DNA from: Rotaria socialis
Lineage: Eukaryota; Rotifera; Eurotatoria; Philodinida; Philodinidae
DNA length: 64,000 bases
Assembly (NCBI GenBank): GCA_905331475.1
Contig: CAJNYU010001943.1
Location: 1 to 64,000, forward strand
Direction: 5' to 3'
This document shows, in pieces, positions 61,634 through 64,000 of the stretch; the stretch's first letter is position 1, and every line of letters starts with the position of its first letter. The position numbers and the translations under genes are program-made. The notes below the pieces were generated by a model. That model did no database searches and was not told the origin of the DNA. It saw only the letters and a program-made list of their open reading frames with translations.

Positions 61634-63197
61634 TTATACAATAATGGAATCATTAACATAGGCGATTCCGTCACCTGTCAAAGAAGAAGATTTCAATGGT
61701 CTAGGCATATGTTCATAATTTGGCATGTCACTATCATCACCACAGTAAGTTGAAACCATTTCAAAAAGATACGGCTGCCGAGACAACGATTGATGAATCA
61801 CTGATGGTTTCTCCTCTTCGATAGTATTCATAATACGAGCTGAATTAACATGATAAGCATGACTATCATCATAATCATCAGTGGTAATCGAAAAATTTGT
61901 TGATATATGATCTTGATTAGTATTACTTGTTGTACTACTACTATTTGGATCTCGCATATCAAATAAGTGTGAGTGTTGTCGCAATTGTGGAAGTTTACTA
62001 AGTGCATTTGGTAATGATCTTTCACGCATTAAGAAACGAGGACCATTTGGTCGTTTTAATCCCATGGTTGAGCGACGTCGTTGTCGTTGATTATAATAAT
62101 AACGAAGACGACGACGACGACGATTTTGAAAAGAACTTTTATAATTTCGATCTTCGCCACATGTTGATGTATCATAACCGCTCGTTGTTGTATTATCATT
62201 TGGATATTGTTTAGCGACAGCATCTGGAAATGTTTCGCTCGATGTTGAATGAAGATCAATAAATAAATATGAATTCAATTGTTTTGAATCAGCTGTTGCT
62301 GGTTGTACTGTATCAAAATCATTTAAATAAGCATCCATTATTGATTGTTGTAAACGACGTGATGGAATCATCGATGGCAATGTACTTATACTTTGACCTA
62401 GTGATGAATTTTGTTGATGCTGCTGTTTCTGTTGAATTGAAATTGGACGATTATCTGGACATAGATGTCGAGATGATGGAAGAGAATATGATGAAGCCGA
62501 TGATGGTGTTATAGATGAAGCTAAATGTGCTTGATCACTGGCTTGTTGATAATTTAAAACATTTCGAAATTTATTTTCAATTCTTTGTCGTCGTTTTGAA
62601 ACGTTTTTACGAGAATAATGTCGATAGCACATAATGGTTATTACCACAACAATGCAGATTAGAAGAAAAATAATAACACACATTAAAGCAATGAATGTTG
62701 GCTGAGAAGAATTGAAAGATGAGGAAGATGAATTATCTTGAAGTGTTTGCCGTCCAAACCGTGATTCCGATTTAACTTAATTATGCAAAGTTTTATTTTG
62801 CATGATAAAATATTTTAAATTTAGTTTTACCTCGAAAAGCATAATCAATTATAAATGTTGTTTTTTCTATATTTCTATGATTACTAGACATTAATTCCAC
62901 TAGTATACCACCAGAGTTTTTATCGTTCAGATCAATTTGAATCTCATTATTTACAATTGTAGCATTTGTTGAATCATATACAAGTGTGTTTTGCTTATTT
63001 GTAGTTGAATAAATTTTAAATACAAATGAATTTGATAGTAATTGAGTTATATTAATAATACGAATGAATAATGCATAGCCATAATCATAGAAAAAATACC
63101 ATTTTCTAGGATTCATACACGACAAACTATCATTAGTATTTATTTTTAACGAACCATAAAGATTATTGACTTGAATTGGTTGACAAAGATCAAGCAT
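61634..63197 (-). CDS. Single-pass membrane protein with CUB-like ectodomain and long cytoplasmic tail (5' end uncertain)
   Basis: Exon 2 (61634-62775) joins in phase to exon 1 (62831-63197). The ectodomain resembles a divergent CUB (CQPIQVNNLYGSLKINT, aromatic KWYFFYDYGYALFIRI, TTFIIDYAF). After a Ser-rich stalk comes one transmembrane helix (FIALMCVIIFLLICIVVVI) and a basic stop-transfer (CYRHYSRKNVSKRRQR). The ~320-residue tail is low-complexity, with an Arg-rich patch (RRRRRLRYYYNQRQRRR) and Tyr/acidic motifs. It ends NDSIIV: a hydrophobic-x-hydrophobic C terminus compatible with class II PDZ binding. ATG at 63195-63197 is not followed by a signal peptide, so upstream exons (63.2 kb onward, possibly beyond the window) are probably missing. 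Family not recognised. Confidence 0.6.
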
Positions 63198-63613
63198 TTT
63201 ACTTGGTTAAATTTATATCTAAATACAGAGTTGGACTGTTGGTTGTTTGAAATTGTAGAGAAAAAAAGAACATTCAACAAAAGGAGACAACTAGCAACTT
63301 ATTCTTGTATTTGTGGGATTTCTGTTATTGCAATAAGGAGAGAGCAACATAAATCGAAGTGGTTGTGTTCAGAGAACGAACGAATGAAAGAAAAACAGTA
63401 TAAATTATTTTTTCATCTGATGTTTGGGTTAATATTCGCCTTAAATTATTTCTCTAGAACAAATTTATGCAAAGGAAAATATCAAAGAAAAGGTTTAGAT
63501 AGAATAATAATAAAAAAATGATTGTTTAACATGAATATGATTCATAAAAAAAAACGTATAATACAAATTTACATAGAAATACAAGTTAATCAATAAAGAA
63601 CTTTTCTTTTTGC

Positions 63614-63648
<35 letters not shown>

Positions 63649-64000
63649 AAAGAGTTACAATTGGTATGTCATGTTTACATTTTAGAATAATGTATTGAAG
63701 AAGAGAGAAGAAAAAAGAATCATACAAAAAAAAATTTAATGTATGTATTTGGCGTGACTGCTTGACATACAAAGTACAAGTATCGGAAGAGAGAGAAAAT
63801 CCAATAAAGAAGCCTTAACAAAGCATTTTGTTGAATGTTCAACCTTGTCAACAAATAAATAGTTTCCTCTGGTCACTACTTTTATGTATAGTGAATTGAA
63901 TTGAAATAAAAAAAAAAGAACTTTTCCTATGTTATCTAATACGTATATTGAATTCTCAAGAACAAGAGCATATGGACTATCAAAAAGTTGCATATAAAGC
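63198..64000. other. Window end, no supported gene
   Basis: Holds a (GA)n microsatellite at about 63619-63645 and AT-rich sequence. The missing 5' exons of the receptor-like gene could lie here but I could not identify one. Confidence 0.5.
63619..63645 (+). repeat. (GA)n microsatellite
   Basis: Uninterrupted GA dinucleotides followed by AAAAGAAAGAG. Confidence 0.9.

Noticed and set aside
1..64000. tRNA, rRNA or CRISPR-like arrays
   Set aside because: No cloverleaf-like A/B box pairs, rRNA cores or regularly spaced repeats were noticed by eye; a tRNA scan would be needed to be certain.

Overview
This is a eukaryotic, very AT-rich genomic window. Most genes are split by introns of about 45-75 bp with GT/AG ends, and the gene content is metazoan: Src-type tyrosine kinase, conventional PKC, MTMR3/4, the NuRD subunit p66/GATAD2, Mediator MED27, DIS3, and a ciliary CIMIP5/C2orf50-like protein. 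Tiny introns, moderate intergenic spaces, few intact transposons and a PhoPQ-related/AprA-type gene suit a bdelloid rotifer (Rotaria- or Adineta-like). That assignment is inference: no rRNA or mitochondrial marker is present.

Layout. 0.3-7.4 kb is a gene-free repeat island: inverted repeats of about 400 bp at both ends, at least three fold-back (MITE-like) palindromes, a repeated 60-bp GC-rich palindromic module, a decayed hAT transposase, and a single N flanked by a near-exact 120-bp duplication that is probably an assembly artefact. The island abuts a broken EF-hand (neuronal calcium sensor-like) gene at 7.4-7.8 kb. 9.1-15.5 kb (-) is a complete conventional PKC gene that I could splice into 17 exons and 795 aa. 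15.5-20.9 kb is non-coding. 20.9-26.4 kb holds a secreted PhoPQ-related/AprA-like alpha/beta-hydrolase (+), a small unrecognised gene (-) and a multi-PLAT-domain protein (-). 29.7-34.1 kb (-) is a myotubularin-related phosphatase with FYVE finger (8 exons, 968 aa). 36.7-38.4 kb (+) has a ZIP metal transporter followed closely by a CIMIP5-like ciliary gene. 39.3-42.7 kb (+) is an unrecognised gene with an intronless MED27 nested antisense in its large intron. 42.9-53.3 kb (-) has the DIS3 exosome nuclease and then a Src-family kinase with unusual regulatory residues. 57.7-59.0 kb (-) is GATAD2/p66. 60.9-61.4 kb (+) is a small multi-pass membrane protein and 61.6-63.2 kb (-) is a single-pass receptor-like protein with a possible PDZ-binding C terminus.

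The genes do not form one pathway. They are housekeeping and signalling loci (lipid and tyrosine-kinase signalling, RNA decay, transcription, chromatin, cilia, zinc transport). The most interesting biology is the Src-like kinase that has lost both the HRD arginine and the activation-loop tyrosine, the nested MED27, a 204-nt in-frame 'exitron-like' intron, the PhoPQ-related gene as a possible horizontal acquisition, and the repeat island next to the broken calcium-sensor gene. I found no clear evidence of a wholly new multi-gene system.
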